Source: Mesostigma viride (Eukaryota; Streptophyta; Mesostigmatophyceae; Mesostigmatales; Mesostigmataceae). Taken from it: a DNA stretch of 62,000 nucleotides. Within the stretch, counting starts at the first letter, position 1; each line of letters begins with the position of its first letter. Positions 8,096 to 24,818 of the stretch are shown piece after piece. The notes beneath the pieces are model-generated. The model ran no database searches, was not told the origin of the DNA, and saw only the letters and a program-made list of their open reading frames with translations. The translations under genes and the position numbers were made by a program. The stretch spans positions 1 to 62,000 of the forward strand of contig RPFO01000976.1 in NCBI GenBank assembly GCA_009746045.1. The letters are read 5' to 3'.

Positions 8096-10302
8096 GCTCA
8101 ATTCAGCAAAATGCGCGAGAAATTGCGGGCGGCATATACGGCAGGGTCAAATAGTTTGTTCCGAAGCAACTCTATCCAAACATCGTAGTCGATTTACTAA
8201 GGGTTCAGACTGAACGGTAAGTTTCGAGTGTTCAGACTGAGCGGGAAATTTAGTTCGAACACTATTCTGAGCGGTTTTTGGTTCAATTTTCGGTTCGGCC
8301 TACTTCCCACGCAATTTCCGTGCCAATTTTTGCGAGATGACTGAACTGAACGTGTTCAGACGGGGAGCATGGGAAAAAACGGCTCGAAACTGTGAAATGC
8401 AGGGGGCTCAGCCCGCCTAACGGCCGTACGAAACTGAAATTTTCGGGCTCCCTCTGGCCCCCCCGCCTTGGACCCTGAAAGAAATACGGACTTGAAGTGT
8501 TCAGGCTGAACGGGGAAAGTTGGACCGGTCGAACCGTACCAAATTTTAGTTCGCATGCAGGGCGGGGCGAGCGTCGCGTCGAACGCACCAGGCTGGGCAG
8601 TGGCAATGGGTAAAGTGAACGTGAATAACAAAAGCGGCATGGTCGGGGCAAAAAATTTTAATGAAACAAAGCGACGTGCTGCGGAAGCAACCATAGTTGT
8701 TGCTGGCTGGCGATGGCGGGCGACGTAGCATGTGAAATTGGGATGGGGAATGCGAATTCCTGGCTTTTATACATCAAAAGTTTGTATTGGAAGAGTACGT
8801 AGGAAACTTTCTGAGCTGGCGGGGCGTCAACCCCGTGCAACCTGCGTGGGAGAGGTCCGTGTCGCTATGGCATTTGCTGTATAATAGCCAGCGACCTGGA
8901 AATTGAACGTCGTCATCAGATTGTTTTGTTTCAGTGTCGTCATTTTTCAGTTTTACGTATTTCACGCCTTGTAAAATCAGTTTTGCTGTTCATGGAAGAC
9001 GTGGGATGGGGCAAACGAATGTCTGGTGTCACCATAGACAGTTGCGATTGAGCGCTGGATTGCTTGGCACGGGACGAACGCTGGCGATGGCGATTTGTGT
9101 CAAAGATGTGGTCAATGTATCTGCTTTTATCTAATGTGATTTACGTTTACCGTCATCTTATGCAATTTCCCTTTTTCCAGACGAATTTTCTTGGTCGCAG
9201 CGTGCACATACCGGACGAAGAGTCTGTCTTCCATTGTCGTATCCGTGGGGTGCGTCCTCTTCATTCTCCTTGGGAATGTCATTGCCACGTTATCCGTGTT
9301 GCTTTCTTCTGGAACAGGCTGGGCAGGGAAAGCCCATGATTGCTCATGGATGATTTCTCATGCACCGATTTTGGGTGTCGTTGACTGCTGTGCTTCCTGA
9401 CGTTGATGGTGGTTTTGCGTGTGATAAGCTGCCTTGCTTTGCACGTGGGTTTTCACTGGGCTATATGGGTGAAGGTGAGCAACTAGGGGTGTGTCATGCT
9501 GTGCTATATTGCTTCCATCCAGCATATCCAAAGTTAGACTTGCTCTAATGGCTGTGCAATATTTGTGTTGTGCAGATTTTTACTGGGCTGAAGCCAAATT
9601 CACGCATGGGTAGACAGTTTGCTGCACGTGAATTTTTACTGGGCTGTACGTGCAGGTGGGCAACCATGTGTTGTGCCATATTTTTCTACATGGATTCATC
9701 ATACTTGCTGTCAAACGTAGGCCCCATTGGCTTGCACACTGAATTTTGCTTTGCTGACTGTGTAATTTTGATGTCTCATTCTGCAGGCGTGCCCGCTACC
9801 TGATCAACCAGGTGTGCTTTGCATTGTGCCAGCGGGGCCATGTTTGTTTCCTTTGCACGTGTAGACAGGCAGGCTGGCAGGGGACATGGGGCACGAGGCT
9901 TGGGGTTTGGGGTATGTGGCATGGGTCAGGCAGCCAGCCAGCCAGCCAGCCCGCCAGCCAGCCAGCCAGCAAGGCAGCCACATGCACGAGATGTGATTAT
10001 TGGCAAGCCAGCCAGCGGGGGCACCACAGAGGAGGGTATGGGGACAGGGGGAAGGGGGGAGGGGGCGGGGGGCAGGGTCCAGGCGGCAGGGGGCAGGGGG
10101 AGCCTTTCTGAAGCTATGATTCACAGGTCATGGGGACTGGGGCATGGGGCAGGCCCTCAGCCACCTGCACGTGATGTGGTCAGAGGCAAGACACAAGCAA
10201 GGGCACAGTGGGCAGGTGGGACGGGGCAGGGGACCTGGGGCACGAGCCATGAAACTTGGTGACATGGGGCACGAGGCTTGGGGCGTGGGGTATGTGGCAT
10301 GG

Positions 10303-10458
<156 letters not shown>

Positions 10459-10824
10459 GCAGCCACATGCACGAGATGTGATTATTGGCAAGCCAGCCAG
10501 CGGGGGCACCACAGGGAGGAGGGCATGGGGACAGGGGGAAGGGGGAGGGGGCGGGGGGCAGGGTCCAGGCGGCAGGGGGCAGGGGGAGCCTTTCTGAAGC
10601 TTTGAGTCACAGGTCGTGGGGACTGGGGCATGGGGCAGGCCCTCAGCCACCTGCACGTGATGTGGTCAGAGGCAAGTCACAAGCAGGGGCACAGTGGGCA
10701 GGTGGGACGGGGCAGGGGACCTGGGGCACGAGCCATGAAACTTTCCTTTGCATGTATAGGCAGGCAGGCTGGCAGGGGACATGGGGCACGAGGCTTGGGC
10801 CGTGGGGTATGTGGCATGGGTCAA

Positions 10825-11120
<296 letters not shown>

Positions 11121-11486
11121 GCAGCCACATGCACGAGATGTGATTATTGGCAAGCCAGCCAGCGGGGGCACCACAGGGAGGAGGGCATGGGGACAGGGGG
11201 AAGGGGGAGGGGGCGGGGGGCAGGGTCCAGGCGGCAGGGGGCAGGGGGAGCCTTTCTGAAGCTTTGAGTCACAGGTCGTGGGGACTGGGGCATGGGGCAG
11301 GCCCTCAGCCACCTGCACGTGATGTGGTCAGAGGCAAGTCACAAGCAGGGGCACAGTGGGCAGGTGGGACGGGGCAGGGGACCTGGGGCACGAGCCATGA
11401 AACTTTCCTTTGCATGTATAGGCAGGCAGGCTGGCAGGGGACATGGGGCACGAGGCTTGGGCCGTGGGGTATGTGGCATGGGTCAA

Positions 11487-11791
<305 letters not shown>

Positions 11792-12960
11792 AAGGCAGCC
11801 ACATGCACGAGATGTGATTATTGGCAAGCCAGCCAGCGGGGGCACCACAGGGAGGGGACAGGGGGAAGGGGGGAGGGGGCGGGGGGCAGGGGACAGGCGG
11901 CAGGGGGCAGGGGGAGCCTTTCTGAAGCTATGAGTCACAGGTCGTGGGGACTGGGGCATGGGGCACGCCCTCAGCCACCTGCACGTGATGTGGTCAGAGG
12001 CAAGTCACAAGCAGGGGCGCAGTGGGCAGGTGGGACGGGGCAGGGTACCTGGGGCACGAGCCATGAAACTTGGGGCATGGGGAGTGGGGCGTTGGGCAGG
12101 AAGGTAGGGGTGGTACACACGCACATGCCCTGCCATGCCCTGCGATCCCGCAAAAGGGCACCGTGGGGTCTTGTGGGTTGTCACATGTTGTTATGGGGTG
12201 CATATTTGCAGGGACATGAAGATGGGTGACCGCGCCGTAACCGAGACGTGTGTGGTGGCAACATGCCGCCTGGATACCAGCTGGCCTTGCTTCGTTAGAT
12301 ACATTTATGGCGTGCCCTTGCCGTGGTCACAGTGGTCACAGTGAGGGCCTGTGGTTGCCCCATACTGGTGGTGGTTATAAAGAAGTTAGCGAATACAAAA
12401 CTTTCTTTGTTAAGGTGATTTTGAAGTGGGCATGAGCGATCGTGCACATGCTAACATTTGATGGCCATTCCATGGTGAAGTTGGGAATTGGATGGGATTG
12501 TTTGATAAAGATGCGGTGGTGTGTCTTAAAATGAGCTGTGCTAATCTCATTATGAAGTGCTCAAGACAACTCATTATAATAAATCAGAGTTGTCCAGAAC
12601 AAACATTGTCTGCATCATGCCCCAACTTGAACACTACATGAAGTGTGACACCTATGCTACGTGTGTTGCGGGCTAGCTGTGTCAGCAAACAATTTTAGCT
12701 TTTAGCCCTCAAATCGTGTCCAACTCGCGCCTAACAATAAGAGCCAGTTGCACCTAGCATGGTAATGTCCACAAACTAACCTAAAACAGTTTAGTGTCCA
12801 TACTGGGACCAAAGCACACTCATATAGGGACTTTGGTCTGGCAGGCCCCCAGCGGCTTGGCCGGCCAGGGTGGCATATTGTGACCTGGCCTGGCCCCAAG
12901 GGCATTCCCAAAAGGGTAGGGAAACATGCCACGAACTACACCCAGATGTTGCTGTCCAGT

Positions 12961-13004
12961 GGCTGGGATGAGTAGGTCATCTAGATGACCTACTCATCCC
13001 AGCC
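12961..13004. repeat. 44-bp perfect palindrome in the tail of unit 1
   Basis: The left half begins GGCTGGGATGAGTAGG and the right half is its exact reverse complement, centred on ATCTAGAT with no spacer. Most other units hold only the right half (GATGACCTACTCATCCCAGC), so an inverted copy has been added here. Confidence 0.95.
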
Positions 13005-13134
13005 ATAACTCATAAAAAAAGCCTACAATATTTGGAACGAATCCATGCATCGATGCTCCTACACCAATCAGTTTTCTGCACCGCCATAGCCTCGAATTTG
13101 CATGTACGTAATTATTTCGTCCCAGTGGACCTTT

Positions 13135-13440
13135 AGCGAGATGACTTGCCTGAACGTGTTCAGACGGGGAGCGTGGCAGGAAACGGCTCGAAGCCGCTGG
13201 GAAAAGCAGGGGGCTCCGCCTGCGGACGGGCCGTACGAAGCCGAAATTTTATGGCTCCCGCTGGCCCCCCCGCCTCGGCGCCCTCGGCCACTGCCCCTTC
13301 GCGCTGCGCGCCCCGCGTGGCGCCGGCGTTCCCGAGGACGCACCCCGCGGGTGTACGCGCCAATCGCCCGCTCAGGCGCCAAAAAGTCCGGGCCCCGAAG
13401 GGGCCCCCAACTTGTCAACTACTATATTACGATCGTGTTG
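13135..13440 (+). repeat. GC-rich head module of unit 2 with perfect hairpin
   Basis: About 300 bp, very GC-rich and the most invariant part of the unit across all 12 copies. It contains CTGAAC-GT-GTTCAG (13150-13163), an AGGGGGCTCCGCC word that forms the perfect stem GGGGGC-TCC-GCCCCC in some copies (unit 1 near 7671), and GGGCCCCGAAGGGGCCC (13390-13406; 7-bp stem, GAA loop). In other units the hairpin lies 252 bp from the unit start (255 in units 2 and 10). Changes of unit type cluster near its right end. Confidence 0.85.
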
Positions 13441-13726
13441 CGCAAGGAGAAACCCGAACATCCTGACATCGCCGCGGGCGCCGTACCGTACGGCCTGATC
13501 GCACCCCCACGACCGAGGGCCATCCTGAAATCCTGCGGAGCCGCGAGTTACGGCCCGTAACCGCTCGCCTGAACGCCGTCACACCCTCCTAAGATCGAGT
13601 CTTACCTATTCTGAACAGAAGCTGAATTCAGCAAAATGCGCGAGAAATGCGGGGGGCATATACGGCTGGGGGAAGAGTTTATACACGAAGGATCTCTCTC
13701 CAAACAAAGTACTAGAAATACTAAGG

Positions 13727-14035
13727 GTTCAGACTGAACGGGAAATTTTGAGTGTTCAGACTGAACGAAATGTGCAGAAAATTAGTTCGAACCCTAGTCT
13801 GAACGGTTTTCGTTCAATTTTCGGTTCGGCCTACTTCCCACGCATTTCCGTGCCAATTTTTGCGAGATGACTGAACTGAACGTGTTCAGAAGGGGAGCGT
13901 GGAAAAAAACGGCTCGAAACTGTGAAAACAGGGGGCTCAGCCCAAAATCCGTACGAAACGAAATTTTTGGGCTCCCGCTGGCCCCCCCACCTCCGACCCT
14001 GACGAAAATACGGACTTGAAGTGTTCAGGCTGAAC
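13727..14035. promoter_or_regulatory. Dyad cluster (GTTCAG-N-CTGAAC) of unit 2, putative regulatory region
   Basis: Dyads GTTCAG-A-CTGAAC at 13727-13739 and 13754-13766, CTGAAC-GT-GTTCAG at 13876-13889 and GTTCAG-G-CTGAAC at 14023-14035, with a half site CTGAAC at 13799-13804. A GTTCGAAC-type word lies between. The arrangement recurs in every unit with small changes. It resembles an array of binding sites for a dimeric DNA-binding protein, but no such factor can be named. It could also be structural only. Confidence 0.4.
13857..13995 (+). repeat. Diverged internal second copy of the head module in unit 2
   Basis: GCGAGATGACTGAACTGAAC, GGGGAGCGTGG, AACGGCTCGAA, CAGGGGGCTC, CGTACGAAACG and GGGCTCCCGCTGGCCCCCCC occur in the same order as at 13135-13280. 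The block is a paralogous duplicate within the unit, about 725 bp downstream of the head. The right half of the head, including the hairpin, is missing here. Confidence 0.75.
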
Positions 14036-14707
14036 GGGGAAAGTTGGACCGGTCGAACCGTACCAAATTTTAGTTCGCATGCAGGGCGGGGCGAGCGTCG
14101 CGTCGAACACACCAGGCTGGGCAGTGGCAATGGGTAAAGTGAACGTGAATAACAAAAGCGGCATGGTCGGGGCAAAAAATTTTAATGAAACAAAGCGACG
14201 TGCTGCGGAAGCAACCATAGTTGTTGCTGGATGGCGATGGCGGGCGACGTAGCATGTGAAATCGGGATGGGGAATGCGAATTCATGGCTTTCAAAAGTTT
14301 GTATTGGAAGAGTACGTAGGAAACTTTCTGAGCTGGCGGGGCGTCAACCCCGTGCAACCTGCGTGGGAGAGGTCCGTGTCGCTATGGCATTTGCTGTATA
14401 ATAGCCAGCGACCTGGAAATTGAACGTCGTCATCAGATTGTTTTGTTTCAGTGTCGTCATTCTTCAGTTTTACGTATTTCACGCCTTGTAAAATCAGTTT
14501 TGCTGTTCATGGAAGACGTGGGATGGGGCAAACGAATGTCTGGTGTCACCATAGACAGTTGCGATTGAGCGCTGGATTGCTTGGCACGGGACGAACGCTG
14601 GCGATGGCGATTTGTGTCAAAGATGTGGTCAATGTATCTGCTTTTATCTAATGTGATTTACGTTTACCGTAATCTTATGCAATTTCCTTTTTTCCAGACG
14701 AATTTTC

Positions 14708-14917
14708 TTGGTCGCAGCGTGCACATACCGGACCAAGAGTCTGTCTTCCATTGTCGTATCCGTGGGGTGCGTCCTCTTCATTCTCCTTGGGAATGTCATT
14801 GCCACGTTATCCGTGTTGCTTTCTTCTGGAACAGGCTGGGCAGGGAAAGCCCATGATTGCTCATGGATGATTTCTCATGCACCAATTTTGGGAGTCGTTG
14901 ACTGCTGTGCTTCCTGA
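14708..14917 (+). CDS. Conserved 69-codon hydrophobic frame of the macrosatellite (unit 2 copy), possible exon
   Basis: Not recognised as a known family. The frame follows a strong acceptor-like site (pyrimidine tract then CAG at 14695-14697, with a CTAAT branch-like word at 14648-14652) and stays open from the acceptor to a TGA. It has a basic patch (TYRTKS), then a run of about 25 hydrophobic residues (IVVSVGCVLFILLGNVIATL) fitting a membrane segment, then a Cys/His/Trp-containing tail ending in VVDCCAS. The listed start codon is TTG, so if real it is a terminal exon rather than a complete gene; GTATCT at 14634 could be a weak donor giving a 64-nt intron. It is intact in all 12 units (9191, 14708, 18918, 23031, 27700, 31927, 36909, 41591, 46282, 51822, 56034, 60103). 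In unit 11 a deletion extends it to 127 codons. Seven of twelve distinct substitutions I read between copies are synonymous. Confidence 0.35.
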   Translation: MVAACTYRTKSLSSIVVSVGCVLFILLGNVIATLSVLLSSGTGWAGKAHDCSWMISHAPILGVVDCCAS

Positions 14918-14991
14918 CGTTGATGGTGGTTTTGCGTGTGATAAGCTGCCTTGCTTTGCACGTGAGTTTTCACTGGGCTATATGGGTGAAG

Positions 14992-15092
14992 GTGAGCAAC
15001 TAGGGGTGTGTCATGCTGTGCTATATTGCTTCCATCCAGCATATCCAAAGTTAGACTTGCTCTAATGGCTGTGCAATATTTGTGTTGTGCAG
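14992..15092 (+). other. Candidate intron in the conserved middle of unit 2
   Basis: GAAG|GTGAGC at 14992 and a CTCTAAT branch-like word at 15059-15065 precede TTGTGTTGTGCAG ending at 15092, giving a 101-nt intron. An alternative donor GTGAGT lies at 14962. The same signals occur in nearly all units; units 1 and 9 have GTGGGT at the alternative donor, and unit 11 lacks the whole segment through a deletion. Splicing is inferred only. Confidence 0.3.
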
Positions 15093-15445
15093 ATTTTTAC
15101 TGGGCTGAAGCCAAATTCACGCATGGGTAGACAGTTTGCTGCACGTGAATTTTTACTGGGCTGTACGTGCAGGTGGGCAACCATGTGTTGTGCCATTTTT
15201 CTACATGGATTCATCATACTTGCTGTCAAACGTAGGCCCCATTCGCTTGCACACTGAATTTTGCTTTGCTGGCTGTGTAATTTTGATGTCTCATTGTGCA
15301 GGCGTGCCCGCTACCTGATCAACCAGGTGTGCTTTGCATTGTGCCAGCGGGGCCATGTTTGTTTCCTTTGCATGTGTAGACAGGCAGGCTGGCAGGGGAC
15401 ATGGGGCACGAGGCTTGGGGTGTGGGGTATGTGGCATGGGTCAGG

Positions 15446-15481
<36 letters not shown>

Positions 15482-15551
15482 AAGGCAGCCACATGCACAG
15501 ATGTGATTATTGGCAAGCCAGCCAGCGGGGGCACCACAGGGAGGAGGGCAT

Positions 15552-15613
15552 GGGGACAGGGGGAAGGGGGGAGGGGGCGGGGGGCAGGGTCCAGGCGGCA
15601 GGGGGCAGGGGGA
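15552..15613 (+). other. G-quadruplex-prone tract of an S module (unit 2 example)
   Basis: About ten runs of three to six G within some 60 bp, separated by one to five bases. The tract lies 70-130 bp downstream of each CCAG array, and nearly every S module in the 12 units carries one. It is shortened in the second S module of unit 11 (about 57315-57350) and absent after the short array at 34229-34259. Confidence 0.7.
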
Positions 15614-15820
15614 GCCTTTCTGAAGCTATGAGTCACAGGTCATGGGGACTGGGGCATGGGGCAGGCCCTCAGCCACCTGCACGTGATGTGGTCAGAGGCA
15701 AGACACAAGCAAGGGCACAGTGGGCAGGTGGGACGGGGCAGGGGACCTGGGGCACGAGCCATGAAACTTGGGGACATGGGGCACGAGGCTTGGGGCGTGG
15801 GGTATGTGGCATGGGTCAGG

Positions 15821-16027
<207 letters not shown>

Positions 16028-16299
16028 GCCACATGCACGAGATGTGATTATTGGCAAGCCAGCCAGCGGGGCACCACAGGGAGGAGGGCATGGGGACAGG
16101 GGGAAGGGGGAGGGGGCGGGGGGCAGGGTCCAGGCGGCAGGGGGCAGGGGAGCCTTTCTGAAGCTATGAGTCACAGGTCGTGGGGACTGGGGCATGGGGC
16201 AGGCCCTCAGCCACCTGCACGTGATGTGGTCAGAGGCAAGTCACAAGCAGGGCACAGTGGGCAGGTGGGACGGGGCAGGGGACCTGGGCACGAGCCATG

Positions 16300-17344
16300 A
16301 AACTTGGGGCATGGGGAGTGGGGCGTTGGGCAGGCAGGTAGGGGTGGTACACACGCACATGCCCTGCCATGCCCTGCGATCCCGCAAAAGGGCACCGTGG
16401 GGTCTTGTGGGTTGTCACACGTTGTTATGGGGTGCATATTTGCAGGGACATGAAGATGGGTGACCGCGCCGTAACCGAGACGTGTGTGGTGGCAACATGC
16501 CGCCTGGATACCAGCTGGCCTTGCTTCGTTAGATACATTTATGGCTGCATGTGATGGCGTGCCCTTGCGTGGTCACAGTGGTCACAGTGAGGGCCTGTGG
16601 TTGCCCCATACTGGTGGTGGTTATAAAGAAGTTAGCGAATACAAAACTTTCTTTCTTAAGGTGATTTTGAAGTGGGCATGAGCGATCGTGCACATGCTAA
16701 CATTTGATGGCCATTCCATGGTGAAGTTGGGAATTGGATGGGATTGTTTGATAAAGATGCGGTGGTGTGTCTTAAAATGAGCTGTGCTAATCTCATTATG
16801 AAGTGCTCAAGACAACTCATTATAATAAATCAGAGTTGGAACAAACATTGTCTGCATCATGCCCAACTTGAACACTACATGAAGTGTGACACCTATGCTA
16901 CGTGTGTTGCGGGCTAGCTGTGTCAGCAAACAATTTTAGCTTTTAGCCCTCAAATCGTGTCCAACTCGCGCCTAACAATAGGAGCCAGTTGCACCTAGCA
17001 TGGTAATGTCCACAAACTAACCTAAAACAGTTTAGTGTCCATACTGGGACCAAAGCACACTCATATAGGGACTTTGGTCTGGCAGGCCCCCAGCGGCTTG
17101 GCCGGCCAGGGCGGCATATTGTGACCTGGCCTGGCCCCAAGGGCATTCCCAAAAGGGTAGGGAAACATGCCACGAACTACACCCAGATGTTGCTGGATGA
17201 CCTACTCATCCCAGCCATAACTCATAAAAAATGCCTACAATATTTGGAACGAATCCATGCATCGATGCTCCTACACCAATCAGTTTTCTGCACCGCCATA
17301 GCCTCGAATTTGCATGTACGTAATTATTTCGTCCCGTGGACCTT
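16300..17344 (+). repeat. Tail module of unit 2
   Basis: Starts GGGGCATGGGGAGTGGGGCG, passes an acceptor-like CATATTTGCAG ending at 16445, a tandem GTGGTCACA pair near 16570, a TTATAAAG word near 16622 and an AATAAA near 16826, and ends with the ACGTAATTATTTCG word before the next head. About 1 kb, AT-richer than the rest, with no convincing coding frame on either strand. Small frames of 61-76 codons differ between units by indels. Confidence 0.7.
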
Positions 17345-21445
<4,101 letters not shown>

Positions 21446-23756
21446 AGCGAGATGACTTGCCTGAACGTGTTCAGACGGGGAGCGTGCCAGGAAACGGCTC
21501 GAAGCTGGGAAAAGCAGGGGGCTCCGCCTGCGGACGGGCCGTACGAAGCCGAAATTTTATGGCTCCCGCTGGCCCCCCCGCCTCGGCGCCCTCGGCCACT
21601 GCCCCTTCGCGCTGCGCGCCCCGCGTGGCGCCGGCGTTCCCGAGGACGCACCCCGCGGGTGTACGCGCCAATCGCCCGCTCAGGCGCCAAAAAGTCCGGG
21701 CCCCGAAGGGGCCCCCAACTTGTCAACTACTATATTACGATCGTGTTGCGCAAGGAGAAACCCGAACATCCTGACACCGCCGCGGGCGCCGTACCGTACG
21801 GCCTGATCGCACCCCCACGACCGAGGGCCATCCCTGAAATCCTGCGGAGCCGCGAGTTACGGCCCGTAACCGCCGCCTGAACGCCGTCACACCCTCCTAA
21901 GATCGAGTCTTACCTATTCTGAACAGAAGCTGAATTCAGCAAAATGCGCGAGAAATGCCGGGGGGCATATACGGCTGGGGGCAAGAGTTTATACACGAAG
22001 GATCTCTCTCCAAACAAAGTACTAGATACTAAGGGTTCAGACTGAATGGGAAATTTTGAGTGTTCAGACTGAACGGGAAATGTGCAGAAAATTAAGTTCG
22101 AACCCTAGTCTGAACGGTTTTCGCCTTCAATTTTCGGTTCGGCCTACTTCCCACGCCATTTCCGTGCCAATTTTTGCGAGATGACTGAACTGAACGTGTT
22201 CAGAAGGGGAGCGTGGAAAAAAACGGCTCGAAACTCTGAAAACCAGGGGGCTCAGCCCAAAATCCAGCCGTACGAAACGGAAATTTTAGGGCTCCCGCTG
22301 GCACCCCCCACCTCCGACCCTGACGAAAATACGGACTTGAAGTGTTCAGGCTGAACGGGGAAAGTTGGACCGGTCGAACCGTACCAAATTTTAGTTCGCA
22401 TGCAGGGCGGGGCGAGCGTCGCGTCGAACACACCAGGCTGGGCAGTGGCAATTGGTAAAGTGAACGTGAATAACAAAAGCGGCATGGTCGGGGCAAAAAA
22501 TTTTAATGAAACAAAAAGCGACGTGCTGCGGAAGCAACCATAGTTGTTGCTGGATGGCGATGGCGGGCGACGTAGCATGTGAAATCGGGATGGGGAATGC
22601 GAATTCATGGCTTTCAAAAGTTTGTATTGGAAGAGTACGTAGGAAACTTTCGGAGCTGGCGGGGCGTCAACCCCGTGCAACCTGCGTGGGAGAGGTCCGT
22701 GTCGCTATGGCATTTGCTGTATAATAGCCAGCGACCTGGAAATTGAACGTCGTCATCAGATTGTTTTGTTTCAGTGTCGTCATTCTTCAGTTTTACGTAT
22801 TTCACGCCTTGTAAAATCAGTTTTGCTGTTCATGGAAGACGTGGGATGGGGCAAACGAATGTCTGGTGTCACCATAGACAGTTTCGATTGAGCGCTGGAT
22901 TGCTTGGAACGGGACGAACGCTGGCGATGGCGATTTGTGTCAAAGATGTGGTCAATGTATCTGCTTTTATCTAATGTGATTTACGTTTACCGTAATCTTA
23001 TGCAATTTCCTTTTTTCCAGACGAATTTTCTTGGTCGCAGCGTGCACGTACCGGACCAAGAGTCTGTCTTCCATTGTCGTATCCGTGGGGTGCGTCCTCT
23101 TCATTCTCCTGGGGAATGTCATTGCCACGTTATCCGTGTTGCTTTCTTCTGGAACAGGCTGGGCAGGGAAAGCCCATGATTGCTCATGGATGATTTCTCA
23201 TGCACCAATTTTGGGAGTCGTTGACTGCTGTGCTTCCTGACGTTGATGGTGGTTTTGCGTGTGATAAGCTGCCTTGCTTTGCACGTGAGTTTTCACTGGG
23301 CTATATGGGTGAAGGTGAGCAACTAGGGGTGTGTCATGGTGTGCTATATTGCTTCCATCCAGCATATCCAAAGTTAGACTTGCTCTAATGGCTGTGCAAT
23401 ATTTGTGTTGTGCAGATTTTTACTGGGCTGAAGCCAAATTCACGCATGGGTAGACAGTTTGCTGCACGTGAATTTTTACTGGGCTGTAACCATGTGTTGT
23501 GCCACATTTTTCTACATGGATTCATCATACTTGCTGTCAAACGTAGGCCCCATTCGCTTGCACACTGAATTTTGCTTTGCTGGCTGTGTAATTTTGATGT
23601 CTCATTGTGCAGGCGTGCCCGCTACCTGATCAACCAGGTGTGCTTTGCATTGTGCCAGCGGGGCCATGTTTGTTTCCTTTGCATGTGTAGGCAGGCAGGC
23701 TGGCAGGGGACATGGGGCACGAGGCTTGGGGTGTGGGGTATGTGGCATGGGTCAGG

Positions 23757-23788
<32 letters not shown>

Positions 23789-24127
23789 AAGGCAGCCACA
23801 TGCACAAGATGTGATTATTGGCAAGCCAGCCAGCGGGGGCACCACAGGGAGGAGGGCATGGGGACAGGGGGAAGGGGGGAGGGGGCGGGGGGCAGGGTCC
23901 AGGCGGCAGGGGGCAGGGGGAGCCTTTCTGAAGCTATGAGTCACAGGTCGTGGGGACTGGGGCATGGGGCAGGCCCTCAGCCACCTGCATGTGATGTGGT
24001 CAGAGGCAAGACACAAGCAAGGGCACAGTGGGCAGGTGGGACGGGGCAGGGGACCTGGGGCACGAGCCATGAAACTTGGGGACATGGGGCACGAGGCTTG
24101 GGGCGTGGGGTATGTGGCATGGGTCAG

Positions 24128-24260
<133 letters not shown>

Positions 24261-24640
24261 AAGGCAGCCACATGCACGAGATGTGATTATTGGCAAGCCA
24301 GCCAGCGGGGGCACCACAGGGAGGAGGGCATGGGGACAGGGGGAGGGGGGAGGGGGCGGGGGCAGGGTCCAGGCGGCAGGGGGCAGGGGGAGCCTTTCTG
24401 AAGCTATGAGTCACAGGTCGTGGGGACTGGGGCATGGGGCAGGCCCTCAGCCACCTGCACGTGATGTGGTCAGAGGCAAGTCACAAGCAGGGGCACAGTG
24501 GGCAGGTGGGACGGGGCAGGGGACCTGGGGCACGAGCCATGGGGAGTGGGGCGTTGGGCAGGCAGGTAGGGGTGGTACATACGCACATGCCCTTCCATGC
24601 CCTGCCCTGGGTTGTCACATGTTGTTATGGGGTGCATATT

Positions 24641-24818
<178 letters not shown>

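Noticed and set aside
13068-13560. Overlapping 66-155 codon frames on both strands of the GC-rich head
   Set aside because: Stop-poor GC-rich sequence. Three or more frames are open at once, and unit-to-unit indels break each of them somewhere.
13780-13806. tRNA gene or Pol III B box at the GTTCGAACCC word
   Set aside because: No matching A box or cloverleaf around it. The word is part of the palindromic dyad region.
14291-14482. 63-codon minus-strand frame overlapping the middle of the unit, present in all units
   Set aside because: Differences between copies (e.g. Thr/Asn, Cys/Ser, Asp/Asn) are mostly amino-acid changing. Openness follows from overall DNA similarity.
15136-15318. 77-codon frame after the GTGCAG acceptor in the conserved middle
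   Set aside because: Broken by a 2-bp deletion in unit 2, a 14-bp deletion in unit 4, stops or deletions in units 7 and 8 and a TGA in units 10 and 12, so it is not maintained.
16943-17173. 76-codon minus-strand frame in the tail
   Set aside because: Shortened in unit 3 by an indel and disturbed in units 7 and 8 by the tail deletion; no homology cue.
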